From Streptomyces chromofuscus (GTDB taxonomy: Bacteria; Actinomycetota; Actinomycetes; Streptomycetales; Streptomycetaceae), in the NCBI RefSeq assembly GCF_015160875.1, contig NZ_CP063374.1, positions 3,781,001-3,845,000 on the forward strand: a DNA stretch of 64,000 nucleotides, in the 5' to 3' direction. The position numbers were made by a program, and so were the translations under genes. Shown piece by piece: positions 1-8,234 of the stretch (position 1 is the stretch's first letter; each line of letters begins with the position of its first letter). A model generated the notes under the pieces. The model did not search any database. It was not told the DNA's origin and was given only the letters and a program-made list of their open reading frames with translations.

Positions 1-146
1 GTGGTGCGCGTGATCGCCGACACGCAGCGGCACGCCGGGCATGAGGGGAGGACAACACCAGCATGCCGCCGGGCGACCCGGCGTGGTGGGAGGAGTACCG
101 CGACCGACTGGAGCGCACGGCCCGGGAGGCCGAGCGGCGAGCGTGA
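1..146 (+). pseudogene. DinB (DUF664) family C-terminal fragment, apparently frameshifted
   Basis: The gene enters from the left edge, so only its 3' end is visible. In frame 1 the first codons read VIADTQRHAGH, matching the C-terminal metal-binding helix of DinB/DUF664 thiol-dependent enzymes and almost the same as LIAETSQHAGH in the intact neighbour at 326-904. After about position 42 the family match stops in frame 1 and resumes in frame 3 from position 63 (GDPAWWEEYRDRLERT), ending at TGA 144-146. The roughly ten codons that normally join these two parts are missing. This suggests a small deletion with frameshift, or a sequence error. The long frame-1 extension to 402 overlaps the convergent DinB gene and is not credible. 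The gene start lies outside the window. Bases 147-325 show nothing recognisable. Confidence 0.5.
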
Positions 147-325
147 CGCCGGCGACACACGCGCGCGTGCGGCGGGTTCGGATGACGCGGACGCGACGCT
201 CCCCGGCAAGGCGCGCGCGTACGGCTCCCCCGCACGCGCGCGTGCGCCGCGCCGGGCGGCGGCCGGGGTGCGGCCGCCGTCCGGGCCAGGCACTCAGCGC
301 ATGGTGGACGTGGACCCGGACGGTG

Positions 326-904
326 TCAGGTGGACGTCTTCCCGTCGAGCGCCTCGCGCAGGATGTCCGCGTGCCCGGCGTGCTGGGAGGTCTCGGCGAT
401 GAGGTGGAGCAGCACGCCGCGCACACTGCGCACCGCTCCCGGCTCGTGCCACGGCGCCTGCGGCAGCGGGTGCGTCGCCGACAGGTCGGGTACGGAGGCG
501 AGGACCTTCTCGGTCTCGGTGGCGACCTGCTCGTAGCGCTGGATCGCCCCGGCCAGCGTCTCGCCGGGCAGCATGTCGAAGCCGTTCTGGTGGTCGACCA
601 TCCACTGCGGGATCTCGCGTGCCGTACCGGCCGCGATGTCGCCCCAGGTGACGCCCTCGGGCAGGTCGAAGCTCATCGCCGAGGGGCCGTCGACGGCGAA
701 ACGCATCCATGCCTCCTCGACGGCGGCGACGTGCTTGATCAGCCCGCCCAGGCACAGCGCGCTGACCGTCGGGCGCTCACCGGCCTGCTCGTCACCGAGG
801 TCGCGCGTCGTGCGGATCAGGGCGGCCCGGGCGGTCGCGAGCGCGGCGAGCAGTTCGGCCCGTTCGGAGTCGAGAGGGGAGGCGGGTTCGGTCGTGGCGG
901 TCAT
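326..904 (-). CDS. DinB/DUF664 family protein, probable mycothiol-dependent enzyme
   Basis: A 192-residue protein of the DinB four-helix-bundle superfamily, DUF664 type. The C-terminal LIAETSQHAGH-ADILRE segment is the family's metal-site histidine motif. A further likely ligand is the histidine in GLIKHVAAVEEAW near residue 58. In actinomycetes these proteins are usually cytosolic, mycothiol-dependent transferases or isomerases; the substrate cannot be read from sequence. It sits alone on the minus strand with a 7-bp-arm inverted repeat about 70 bp upstream that could be an operator. It faces a decayed relative at the window edge, so the two may descend from a local duplication. Family assignment is firm and function is not. 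Confidence 0.85.
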   Translation of the reverse strand: MTATTEPASPLDSERAELLAALATARAALIRTTRDLGDEQAGERPTVSALCLGGLIKHVAAVEEAWMRFAVDGPSAMSFDLPEGVTWGDIAAGTAREIPQWMVDHQNGFDMLPGETLAGAIQRYEQVATETEKVLASVPDLSATHPLPQAPWHEPGAVRSVRGVLLHLIAETSQHAGHADILREALDGKTST

Positions 905-975
905 GGTGATCGGGCCCTTCCGGTCGTTCTCGGTGTTCGGACGGGACCACCGTCGCAGCGATAGCGGTCAGCTCG

Positions 976-993
976 TGACCTCTCCTGAGGTCA
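976..993. promoter_or_regulatory. inverted repeat upstream of the DinB gene
   Basis: TGACCTC, 4-bp spacer, GAGGTCA: perfect 7-bp arms located 72 bp upstream of the DinB start (904). Size and position fit a dimeric regulator's operator. No dedicated regulator is adjacent except the HxlR gene at 1204-1554. The rest of 905-1203 shows no gene. Confidence 0.35.
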
Positions 994-1203
994 GTATGCG
1001 CGGCATGTCGCGTGGCACCGCCTTCCACGCCGGAGCCCGCATCCGGGCCTCCCCCGCACCCCGGACCCCGCACCCGACTGCCGGCCGTCGGCCACCGCAC
1101 GCGTCGTACGCGCGCGTGCCGCGTGACCACCGCCGTCGCATACCCACTTTTTTGTGCGTACTTGGCACCGCTCGCCGCCGGAGAGAGGCTTGGTCGCGGG
1201 TGG

Positions 1204-1554
1204 TCAGGAGGCCGACGAGGTCGCGGTGAGGCGCTCCAGACGGCGGTGGCCCCAGTCGGAGAGGGGGGCCAGTGCCTCGGAGAGTTCGCGGCCGAAGACG
1301 GTCAGGGAGTAGACGGTCTTCAGGGGCAGCACGTCGTGCACCTCACGGTGGACGAGGCCGTCCGTCTCCATCTCGCGCAGCGCCTGGGTCAGCACCTTCT
1401 CGGTGAGGCCCGGCAGTTTCCGGCGCAGTTCGCCGGGGCGGTGCGGGCCCGACTCGAGGAGCCACAGGAGGGACGTCTTCCACTTGCCGTCGATCACCGC
1501 GATGGCGGCGGTCACTCCGCAGACGTTCGGATCCTGGGCCTGCCCGCGCGTCAT
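1204..1554 (-). CDS. HxlR-family winged-helix transcriptional regulator
   Basis: A 116-residue one-domain regulator. The N-terminal CGVTAAIAVIDGKWKTSLLWLL and the following PGLTEKVLTQALREME-DGLV stretch are the HxlR/MarR-like winged helix, with one cysteine at residue 12 where many HxlR proteins carry a redox- or aldehyde-sensing cysteine. It is divergent from the NAD(P)-binding oxidoreductase that starts 56 bp away at 1610, a typical layout for an HxlR repressor controlling the neighbouring detoxification enzyme. Autoregulation from the shared intergenic stretch is inferred. The start is the ATG at 1554. Confidence 0.88.
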   Translation of the reverse strand: MTRGQAQDPNVCGVTAAIAVIDGKWKTSLLWLLESGPHRPGELRRKLPGLTEKVLTQALREMETDGLVHREVHDVLPLKTVYSLTVFGRELSEALAPLSDWGHRRLERLTATSSAS

Positions 1555-1609
1555 CCTCGCCCCTTTTGTCGTGAATTACCCGTGGTGATCTCAAGGGAGT
1601 TGAACCAGC

Positions 1610-2503
1610 ATGTCCACGTACGACGACCAGTCTGCCGTCACCGTGCTCGGTCTGGGGCCGATGGGCCGGGCCCTGGCCGGCGCCTTTCTGGACGCCGGTC
1701 TGCGGACCACCGTCTGGAACCGCACCCCCGGCCGGGACGCCGAGCCGGTCGCCCGGGGAGCGCTGCCGGCCGGTTCGGCCGAGGAGGCGGTCGCGGCGAG
1801 CGGCCTCGTCGTGATCTGCGTGGTGAACTACGACGCCTCCGACGCGGTCCTCCGGCAGCCCGCGGTCGCGGACGCTCTCGCGGGCCGCACGCTCGTGAAC
1901 CTCACCGCCGACACCCCGGCCCGGGCCCGCGACACCGCCGGCTGGGCGGCCGGGCACGGCATCCGCTACCTGGACGGCGCGATCATGACGCCGACCACCA
2001 GCATCGGCACGCCCGAGGCGGTGTTCCTGCACAGCGGCCCCGCGGAGGTGTACCGCGCGCACAAGCCCGCCCTGGACGCGCTCGGCGGCACGCACACGCA
2101 CCTCGGTGAGGACGTCGGCAGGGCGGCGGCGTACGACGTCGCCCTGCTCGACGTCTTCTGGACGGCGATGGCGGGCTACGCGCACGCCCTGGCGGTCGCC
2201 CGCGCCGAGGGCGTCACGGGACGTGAACTGGCGCCCTTCGCGCAGGGCATCGCCGCGATCCTGCCGCCGCTGTTCGAGGAGTTCGCGGGCGACGCCGACG
2301 ACGGCACCTACTCCGGCGAGCTCAACCCGATCACCTCGGCGGTCTCCTCCATGGCTCACATCGTCGAGGCCTCCGAGGCCCACGGCATCGAGGCGAGCGT
2401 GATGCGCGCGGTGGAGGGCCAGGCCCGCCGTGTCATCGCCCTCGGCCACGGAACGGACGGCTTCATCCGGGTCACGGACCTGCTGAGCCGCCGGCGCCGC
2501 TGA
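1610..2503 (+). CDS. NAD(P)-binding oxidoreductase, imine-reductase / beta-hydroxyacid-dehydrogenase type
   Basis: 297 residues. The N terminus carries a Rossmann fold with VTVLGLGPMGRALAGAFLDAG and the NADP-type WNRTPGR loop near residue 42. The C-terminal half is the all-helical domain used for dimerisation in the 6-phosphogluconate dehydrogenase-like superfamily. The Asp or Tyr at the usual imine-reductase catalytic position cannot be fixed by eye. RBS AAGGGAG precedes the ATG at 1610. The divergent HxlR regulator at 1204-1554 probably controls it. The reaction is likely NADPH-dependent reduction of an imine or carbonyl; the substrate is unknown. Confidence 0.82.
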   Translation: MSTYDDQSAVTVLGLGPMGRALAGAFLDAGLRTTVWNRTPGRDAEPVARGALPAGSAEEAVAASGLVVICVVNYDASDAVLRQPAVADALAGRTLVNLTADTPARARDTAGWAAGHGIRYLDGAIMTPTTSIGTPEAVFLHSGPAEVYRAHKPALDALGGTHTHLGEDVGRAAAYDVALLDVFWTAMAGYAHALAVARAEGVTGRELAPFAQGIAAILPPLFEEFAGDADDGTYSGELNPITSAVSSMAHIVEASEAHGIEASVMRAVEGQARRVIALGHGTDGFIRVTDLLSRRRR

Positions 2504-2542
2504 ACCGACGCGTCAGCCGCCACCGCCGCTCGACCGACGGCG

Positions 2543-3016
2543 TCAGCCGGCGCCCACCCACCCCGCCAGCACGGCGAAGTCCGCGTCCGTGAGCCCCACC
2601 CGGTGGTCCACACGATGTGGCAGGGCTCGTCCGGGGTGGTGCGCGGCCACCCAGTCCCGGTCGGCCGCGGTGATCTCGTCGTCGACCCAGACGAAGGGCC
2701 GGCCCGCCGCCCAGGCCACGAGCGGCCGGGTCTTCCAGTGCAGCGGGCCGAACGGTTCCACCCCCTCCGGCCAGTCCACGACCGGCAGCGGGGGCAGGCC
2801 GAGCCAGGGCGCCATGACCTCGTTCGCCTCGTCCTGCCAGGAGGTGGCCCACACCAACTCGCAGCCCAGCGCCAGCAGTCGGGGCCCGAGGGCCGGATCG
2901 ACCCTGTTCAGCAGCGGGTGGGCGGCGCCCCGCCCGGAGGGCGTCTCGTACACCGGATACGGATTCGCCGACCCGAACGGGAGCAGCGTCCCGTCGATAT
3001 CCAGGAAGAGGAGCAT
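2543..3016 (-). CDS. small HAD-superfamily (HAD-like) protein
   Basis: 157 residues starting MLLFLDIDGTLLPFG, the HAD motif I with nucleophile Asp6 and Asp8. A later WVDDEITAADRDW segment supplies the acidic motif IV residues. Between them lies WATSWQDEAN, the conserved W-A-[ST]-x-W of the secondary HAD group found in many actinomycete hypothetical proteins. The length matches that group. Cytosolic phosphatase activity is likely but no substrate can be named. It converges with the oxidoreductase gene ending at 2503, with only 39 bp between. Confidence 0.78.
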   Translation of the reverse strand: MLLFLDIDGTLLPFGSANPYPVYETPSGRGAAHPLLNRVDPALGPRLLALGCELVWATSWQDEANEVMAPWLGLPPLPVVDWPEGVEPFGPLHWKTRPLVAWAAGRPFVWVDDEITAADRDWVAAHHPGRALPHRVDHRVGLTDADFAVLAGWVGAG

Positions 3017-3204
3017 CGCGCCTAGGTTAGTGTGCTGTTCATGACTGCCGGGTTTGCGGCCACGTGCCGCGAGCGAGTTGGGTGCCCGGCCTCTGAATGA
3101 GGCCGTGGCGGGCCCGGAGCCCGCCGATCTCTCTCTGCGCGTTCAGCGTTCGTCCACCGGACACCAACGACGATCACCACCAGAGAGAGAAGAGAACAAC
3201 GAGC

Positions 3205-4056
3205 ATGTCCAACGACGTCGTCAACGACTTCAACCAGCAGGTCATCGAGGAGTTCCGCGCCAACCGGGGCCGCGTCGGCGGCTACTTCGAGGGCGCCCGG
3301 CTGATCCTGCTCACCACCACCGGCGCCCGCTCCGGCGCCGAGCACACCACCCCCCTCGCCTATCTGCCCGACGGCGCCGACCGCATCCTGGTCATCGCCT
3401 CCGCGGGCGGCGCCCCCAGGCACCCGGCCTGGTACCACAACCTGCTCGCCCATCCGCAGGTCACCGTGGAGAGCGGCGCGTTCACCCATCAGGCACGGGC
3501 CGTGGTGCTGGAGGGCGAGGAGCGCGACCAGGCCTTCGCGCGGGCCGTCGAGGCGGACGAGGGCTGGGCGGCGTACCAGCAGAAGGCGGGGCGGGTGATA
3601 CCCGTGGTGGCGCTCCACCAGATCGCGGGCAACGGCCCTGGGCACATCAATGCCGGTTCCATGGGTGAAGCGCTCAAGGTCGTTCACGATGCCTTCCGGC
3701 GCGAACTCGCGCTCATCCGGCAGGAGATGGCCAAAGGCACGGAGAACGGCGGCGCGCTCGGCGTCCAGCTGCGCGTCAACTGCCTCACCTTCTGCCACGG
3801 ACTGCACAACCACCACACCGGCGAGGGCCTCGGCCTGTTCCCGTTCCTCGCCGAGCGCCACCCCGCGGCCGCCCCCGCCATCGACCGCCTCCGCGAGGAG
3901 CACGAGCGCATCGCGGCCCTGGTCGAGGACCTGCGCACGGCGATCGCCACCGAGGACGTGGCCACCGCCCGCAGCGAGGTCGAGCGACTCACCGGGGAAC
4001 TGGAGGCCCACCTGACCTACGAGGAGGAGCAACTGCTCCCCCTGCTCGACGCCTGA
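3205..4056 (+). CDS. deazaflavin-dependent nitroreductase domain fused to hemerythrin HHE domain
   Basis: 283 residues counted from the ATG at 3205, chosen because AGAGAGAAGAGAAC upstream is a good ribosome site; the open frame extends further left without coding support. Residues 1-145 form a DUF385/Ddn-type split-barrel domain (GRVGGYFEGARLILLTTTGARSG, then HPAWYHNLLAHP), which binds the deazaflavin F420 in Mycobacterium relatives. Residues 150-283 form a hemerythrin HHE helical bundle: HGLHNHH, then REEHERI and the C-terminal HLTYEEEQLLP. These supply the His/Glu ligands for a di-iron site. Either domain occurs alone in Streptomyces; fused they suggest a cytosolic redox or oxygen/nitric-oxide-responsive enzyme. 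Substrate unknown. Confidence 0.85.
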   Translation: MSNDVVNDFNQQVIEEFRANRGRVGGYFEGARLILLTTTGARSGAEHTTPLAYLPDGADRILVIASAGGAPRHPAWYHNLLAHPQVTVESGAFTHQARAVVLEGEERDQAFARAVEADEGWAAYQQKAGRVIPVVALHQIAGNGPGHINAGSMGEALKVVHDAFRRELALIRQEMAKGTENGGALGVQLRVNCLTFCHGLHNHHTGEGLGLFPFLAERHPAAAPAIDRLREEHERIAALVEDLRTAIATEDVATARSEVERLTGELEAHLTYEEEQLLPLLDA

Positions 4057-4111
4057 CCCCTCGAACAGCGCCTCCGGGAAGACCCCGGGGGCGCCGCTCC
4101 CCGGCATCGGC

Positions 4112-4393
4112 TCAGAACGGCAGCACGCGCGCGTGCACGACGTCCAACCGCGACACCGCCCGCGTCAGCACCACATACAGCTGGTGCAGCCCCCGCCCCT
4201 CCGCCTGCTCCCCCTCCACGATCGCCGCCGGCTCCACGGCGACGCCATGGTCGTACTCCAGCCCTTCGACCACACTCGCCGGCACCGCCGTCACCCGCGC
4301 GGCGAGCTCCTCTGGCCCCGCCGCGTCGATCCCGGCCGCCGCGAGCGCCTCCCGCACCCACCCGGCGTCCGCGTTCGCCACGACCACCCCCAC
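4112..4393 (-). pseudogene. UvrD/HelD-like helicase, C-terminal remnant
   Basis: About 93 codons that read as the very end of a superfamily-1 helicase. The diagnostic part is VEGLEYDHGVAVEPAAIV followed by GLHQLYVVLTRAVSRLDVVHA, corresponding to motifs V and VI (the GLEYD and YVVLTRA motifs, with Arg for ATP hydrolysis). Nothing of motifs I-IV is present upstream. Instead the sequence runs, in a different frame, into the first third of a TetR regulator. It is therefore a 3' relic left by a deletion. Whether it is still translated is unknown. Confidence 0.6.
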
Positions 4394-4709
4394 CGACCCC
4401 TCCCCCGCCCCAGAGCGTCCCGCCCGGCTCGTCGTTCAGCCCGGTGACCGGATCGAACCGCTCCAGCCCGTCCAGGAAGTGCCGCCGCAGTGCGACGAGC
4501 GGCGCCTCGGCCGCTTCGAAGACCACCCGCGCCGCCTCCCCCTCGTGATCGGCGATCTGGTGCAGGACGAGGTCCTCCTTGGCCGGGAAGTACCGGAACA
4601 GGGTCGGCTTGGAGATCTCGGCCGCCGCGGCGATCTCGGCGACGGACACGGCGTCGAACCCCTTCTCCAGGAACATCCTGGCCGCGAGGTCCGACACCAC
4701 CTGGTACAT
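4394..4709 (-). pseudogene. TetR-family regulator, truncated after the DNA-binding domain
   Basis: From ATG 4709 the frame encodes the TetR helix-turn-helix (LAARMFLEKGFDAVSVAEIA, then ISKPTLFRYFPAKEDLV) and a first ligand-domain helix, up to about residue 100 (FDPVTGLNDEPGGTLW). After that it becomes a glycine/arginine-rich low-complexity stretch. The sequence picks up the C terminus of a helicase in another frame. TetR proteins normally have about 190-210 residues, so the ligand/dimerisation domain is gone. It lies 49 bp downstream of the tandem kinase gene on the same strand. The exact break is near 4395-4410. A short DNA-binding fragment might still be made. Confidence 0.6.
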
Positions 4710-4757
4710 CCGCTGCTTCTTGCGCTCGCGCAGCCCGACCTCTGCGCTGGGTCGAGC

Positions 4758-6956
4758 CTACGGGCCGGTCCCCGGGCGTCGCCGCCGTCCGGGACCCGCG
4801 AGGGCACTCACCAGCAGGGGGTTGGCCTTCGGCAGCCCGAGTGAACCCGTCGCCGCCTCCAGGGTCATCGCGTACGAGTCCACCGCACGGCGGACGTTCG
4901 GGGCGTCCAGGCTCGCGCCGGTCACCAGGCGGTCCAGATCCACGTACGCCGACCGCACGATCTCGATCCACCGGTAGACCCGCCAGTCCCTGCGCCACTC
5001 ACGGGTGTACTCGGGGTCCAGCCTGCTCTCCCAGCGGCGGAACATGCGGTCCCGGATCTCCGGCCGGGTCCGGGTGAGATGCATGTGCCGGACCAGGTCG
5101 TACAGGGGGTCGCCGACCAGCGCCATCTCCCAGTCGATGATCGTCAGCGCCAGCCGGTCGTGGCGGCGTACGAGGTTCCACGGGTTCAGGTCCCCGTGCA
5201 GCAGCGCCGGCTTCCGCCGGGTCACCTCGTTCCGGGCGAGGATCTCGCTCAGGCGGGAGGCCTCGGGCAGGCCCAGCTCCCGGGCGAGCCGCCGCAGTTC
5301 CGGCGGCAGGTCGCGCACCAGGGTGACGAGCGACTCGCACAGCCAGGAGTGGAACGCCCCCTCGCCGGCCAGCGGGTCGACCCGCTTGTAGTCCACCTTG
5401 CTGAGTTCGCAGAGCTGGTCGACGAGACCGTCCGCCTCGCGCGGCAGCAGCCCGTGCACCGGGTGCTGGGGCGGCTCGTCGATGTCGTGCGAACCGACGT
5501 AGGTGTGGATGGTGAAATGCTCCCCTTCGTGGTCCCGGCCCAGCGCGAGCGCTCTGGGGGCCGCCACCTGGATCCGCGACTCCTCGATGGCGCTCAGCAC
5601 GGCGTGCTCGCTGAGATAGCGGGGCTCCCGCGGGTTCACGTTGGCCCTCTTGCGGCGGACCACCACGGGGAAGTCGACGCCGTCCACCAGGACCACGGAG
5701 TTGAGGTGCGCGGTGCCCTTGAAGACCCGGCCGGCCGGTGCGGCGCCCTCCTCGCGCAGGGCCTCCGCCACCGCCTCGCGAGGAAAGTCCGGGCGCTCCG
5801 GCACCCGCTCGTCCGGCTCCCAGTGGAAGGCCCTCGGCACCCGCCCCCGGCCGCGGCGGGAGGCGCGCCACCGGTAGAGGATGGACTCGATCTCGGAAGG
5901 GCCCGGCAGATTGCTGAGCCGCAGCGGGTCGGCCGCCGACGTCAGGGCCCGGTGCACCGCCGCTGTCGCGTCGTCCAGGCTCTTCTGGTCGAACGAATCC
6001 TCGAGCCCGTCCACGGCACGCATCACGTCCGGATAGACGGACTGCGCATGTTCGAAGTCGATGTAGTGGCGCAGGTCCTTGGCCAGGCCGTTGACGGCCG
6101 ACGGGCGGACCGCCCCCATGGCCTCGGCCCACGCGTCGATCACCTCGTCCCACTGGAAGGACGGGTACCGCATGCGCACGAGGTGGGTCGCGAGATCGTG
6201 CAGCGGGTCGCCGTAGCTGGCCAGTTCCCAGTCGACGCAGATGAGCGGCGGATCCCCGTCGTACGACACGATCAGGTTGTCCCGGTGGAGGTCCGCGTGC
6301 AGCAGGCTGTACGGCCGCCGCGCCATGGCCGGCACCCGCTCACCCAACCGGAGCAGGGCGTCCTCCGGGATGCCGAGGGCCTTGAACAGTCCACCGAAGG
6401 CAGTCCAATTGGGCTGCCGGATCTGCCGGTCCGCGAGGTGGACGAGGGTCCGGAGGAAGGCCTGGCTGTCCGTGTCGTTGCCGGGCCAGTGCCCCGGCAG
6501 GGGCGGCAGCGCTCCGCGCCGCACCTGAGCCGTCTGGGCGACCAGCCGGGCCAGCTCTCTTATCAGCAGCGCGTCGACCGGCTTGTCGTTGCCGCAGACG
6601 CTGGACAGGGGGACACCCTCCACAAAGCTGTGGAGGGCGAAGCCGTCGCCCTGGGCCAGGCACTGAGGCACGTGCGGCAGGACCCCCCGAATGGCATCGA
6701 GGATCTGCGCCTCGTCCTGCCAGGTCCTGATCACCACGGGCAGCGCGTCGCTGCGCCGGACCCGTACGGTCACCGGCGTGCCGGCCTCGCGGTTCAGCAG
6801 GGACGCCAGCTTCCCCGGCAGCGGGACCAGGTAGTTGCGGTTGTGGTGCCCGCTGATCATCTGCCCGTGCGCCTCGGCGTAGGCCACGAACTCCGTGACG
6901 GCGGCGTCGGGCGAGCGCTCCCCCTGGGCGGTACGAGGATGAGGAGGTGCGCCCAC
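4758..6956 (-). CDS. tandem two-domain aminoglycoside-phosphotransferase/choline-kinase-like protein
   Basis: 732 residues holding two complete APH-fold kinase domains. Domain 1 (about 35-300) has the Brenner motif HADLHRDN at 220-227 (catalytic Asp222) and the metal Asp242 in CVDWE. Domain 2 (about 405-690) repeats this as HGDLNPWN at 587-594 (Asp589) and Asp608 in IIDWE. The N-lobe of domain 2 carries VVVRRKRAN, a plausible ATP-binding lysine strand. Both sites look intact, whereas most family members have one domain. The GTG at 6956 is the longest start and has no clear ribosome site. It lies between the TetR relic and the DevA-type regulators and HAD hydrolase. A small-molecule kinase acting with the phosphatase DevB is a reasonable inference, and the substrate is unknown. 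Confidence 0.8.
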   Translation of the reverse strand: MGAPPHPRTAQGERSPDAAVTEFVAYAEAHGQMISGHHNRNYLVPLPGKLASLLNREAGTPVTVRVRRSDALPVVIRTWQDEAQILDAIRGVLPHVPQCLAQGDGFALHSFVEGVPLSSVCGNDKPVDALLIRELARLVAQTAQVRRGALPPLPGHWPGNDTDSQAFLRTLVHLADRQIRQPNWTAFGGLFKALGIPEDALLRLGERVPAMARRPYSLLHADLHRDNLIVSYDGDPPLICVDWELASYGDPLHDLATHLVRMRYPSFQWDEVIDAWAEAMGAVRPSAVNGLAKDLRHYIDFEHAQSVYPDVMRAVDGLEDSFDQKSLDDATAAVHRALTSAADPLRLSNLPGPSEIESILYRWRASRRGRGRVPRAFHWEPDERVPERPDFPREAVAEALREEGAAPAGRVFKGTAHLNSVVLVDGVDFPVVVRRKRANVNPREPRYLSEHAVLSAIEESRIQVAAPRALALGRDHEGEHFTIHTYVGSHDIDEPPQHPVHGLLPREADGLVDQLCELSKVDYKRVDPLAGEGAFHSWLCESLVTLVRDLPPELRRLARELGLPEASRLSEILARNEVTRRKPALLHGDLNPWNLVRRHDRLALTIIDWEMALVGDPLYDLVRHMHLTRTRPEIRDRMFRRWESRLDPEYTREWRRDWRVYRWIEIVRSAYVDLDRLVTGASLDAPNVRRAVDSYAMTLEAATGSLGLPKANPLLVSALAGPGRRRRPGTGP

Positions 6957-7170
6957 TGGCCGCTCCGAGATCGTTCACAGGATGGATGGGTACGGCAACG
7001 CTAGAGGTCAGCAGACACCCGTACGGCCCGGGCCGCGCGTCGGGTGGGCACAACGGGTGGTGTGCGACTCGTCCGGCGGGAGGCCGTGCGGCGGGCCGGT
7101 TCGCCGTGCCACACGGATGTTCGAGAGCGATTGCTCATACGGTGCGGGCATGCTAGCGCACTTGCACCGC

Positions 7171-8055
7171 TCAGCCTTGCTCGGTCAGGTGGTCCCACAC
7201 CGAGTCGAACCACGCCTGCATGCTGGCCACGAACACCGATCCCGGCGAGTCCGGATCCGCGTCCTTGACGTGGTGCGTCAGCGTGGCGCCGAGGCCCAGG
7301 ACGTCCAGGGCGACGACCTTCCGGCCGTCCGCCAGCTCCAGCTGACGTTGCATCACCTCGTACGGGCCGTGCAGTGCCTCGGTGCCGTTGAGGAGGTAGA
7401 GCTTGAACGCCGGCGTCAGCGGTGCGTGGCGGATCCGCACGTCGACGTCCGGCACCAGGCCCTCCGTCGCCAGATCCGCCAGCACACCCCGCAGCGACGC
7501 GGTGTGGTGCTCGGTGATGGCGTTCAGACGGGCCCGCATCAGCGGGTCGTCGGTGTCGTCCTTGACGCGCGGATAGGGCAGCGGCAGCGTCCTGGAGGGC
7601 AGGAGCATCCGCAGGGCGATGTGCTGGGGGGCGATGAAGCCGCCGCGGATGCGCTCCGCCTGCAGCCGGATGTGCGTGTCCAGGGTCTCGGACGTCAACG
7701 TGTAGACGTCCAGCGACACTTCCGGCCGCTCGAAGGCCTCGCTGATGAGCGGTTCGAGGGTGACGCCCCGGCGTGACCTGGTCGCCCTGGCCGTCGAGGA
7801 CTGTATGCGCTGGGTCTTCACGACCCGCGACCCGCTGCCCTGCTTGGACTCGATCCAGCCCTCGTCGGCCAGTTCGCGCAGGGCTCGCTGGACGGTGTCC
7901 CGCGAGACGCCGAACTCGTCGGCGAGGTGGCGCTGCGAGGGCAGGAAGGAGCGCAGGGGGTACGTCCCGTCCGTCATCCGGGCCCGCAGCTCGTCGGAGA
8001 GCCGCTGGAACTCCCTGCCACCGCCGTCGCCCGCTCGGGGCCGCCGAACGCTCAC
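7171..8055 (-). CDS. GntR-family regulator, DevA-like paralogue
   Basis: 294 residues from the GTG at 8055. The start was chosen because a TACGGT -10-like box lies 6 bp upstream, the same leaderless layout as in the devA and devE genes. An N-terminal GntR winged helix (residues about 16-80: LSDELRARM, LPSQRHLADEFGVSRDTVQRAL) is followed by a domain of about 200 residues. That domain shares LLPSR near the middle, KLYLLNG-EAL and the closing W-FDSVW with DevA and DevE, so all three are paralogues. It is divergent from the 62-residue membrane protein at 8235, across an intergenic region carrying a 20-bp perfect palindrome. Probable autoregulator; the ligand is unknown. Confidence 0.85.
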   Translation of the reverse strand: MSVRRPRAGDGGGREFQRLSDELRARMTDGTYPLRSFLPSQRHLADEFGVSRDTVQRALRELADEGWIESKQGSGSRVVKTQRIQSSTARATRSRRGVTLEPLISEAFERPEVSLDVYTLTSETLDTHIRLQAERIRGGFIAPQHIALRMLLPSRTLPLPYPRVKDDTDDPLMRARLNAITEHHTASLRGVLADLATEGLVPDVDVRIRHAPLTPAFKLYLLNGTEALHGPYEVMQRQLELADGRKVVALDVLGLGATLTHHVKDADPDSPGSVFVASMQAWFDSVWDHLTEQG

Positions 8056-8174
8056 CGGTCGACCGTACCGCCTACCGCATGCCGTCCACCAGCCCACCAA
8101 TTCCGGTCAACTCATCGATGAATCCGACGGGTTGGTTAAGCGATCGGACGGGCCGGGGAGACCCACACCAAGCA

Positions 8175-8194
8175 ACCAGTCCAATTGGACTGGT
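8175..8194. promoter_or_regulatory. 20-bp perfect palindrome, candidate operator of the DevA-like regulator
   Basis: ACCAGTCCAATTGGACTGGT is perfectly self-complementary. It lies in the divergent intergenic region, 120 bp upstream of the regulator start (8055) and 41 bp upstream of the small membrane protein start (8235). Its outer ACCAGT/ACTGGT half-sites resemble those of GntR/HutC-type operators, though in a different arrangement from the DasR site that I remember. Binding by the adjacent regulator is inferred. Confidence 0.6.
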
Positions 8195-8234
8195 ACCTGA
8201 TCGCTTCACCGTAAGTGGAGGGGAGGTGGAGGGA

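Noticed and set aside
4017..4393. Full 230-codon TetR-frame ORF as a functional regulator
   Set aside because: After about residue 100 it is Gly/Arg-rich sequence read out of frame across the helicase relic and into the convergent gene's end.
5079..7004. 641-codon frame antisense to the tandem kinase
   Set aside because: Antisense shadow produced by GC3 bias; composition is low-complexity and no ribosome site is seen.
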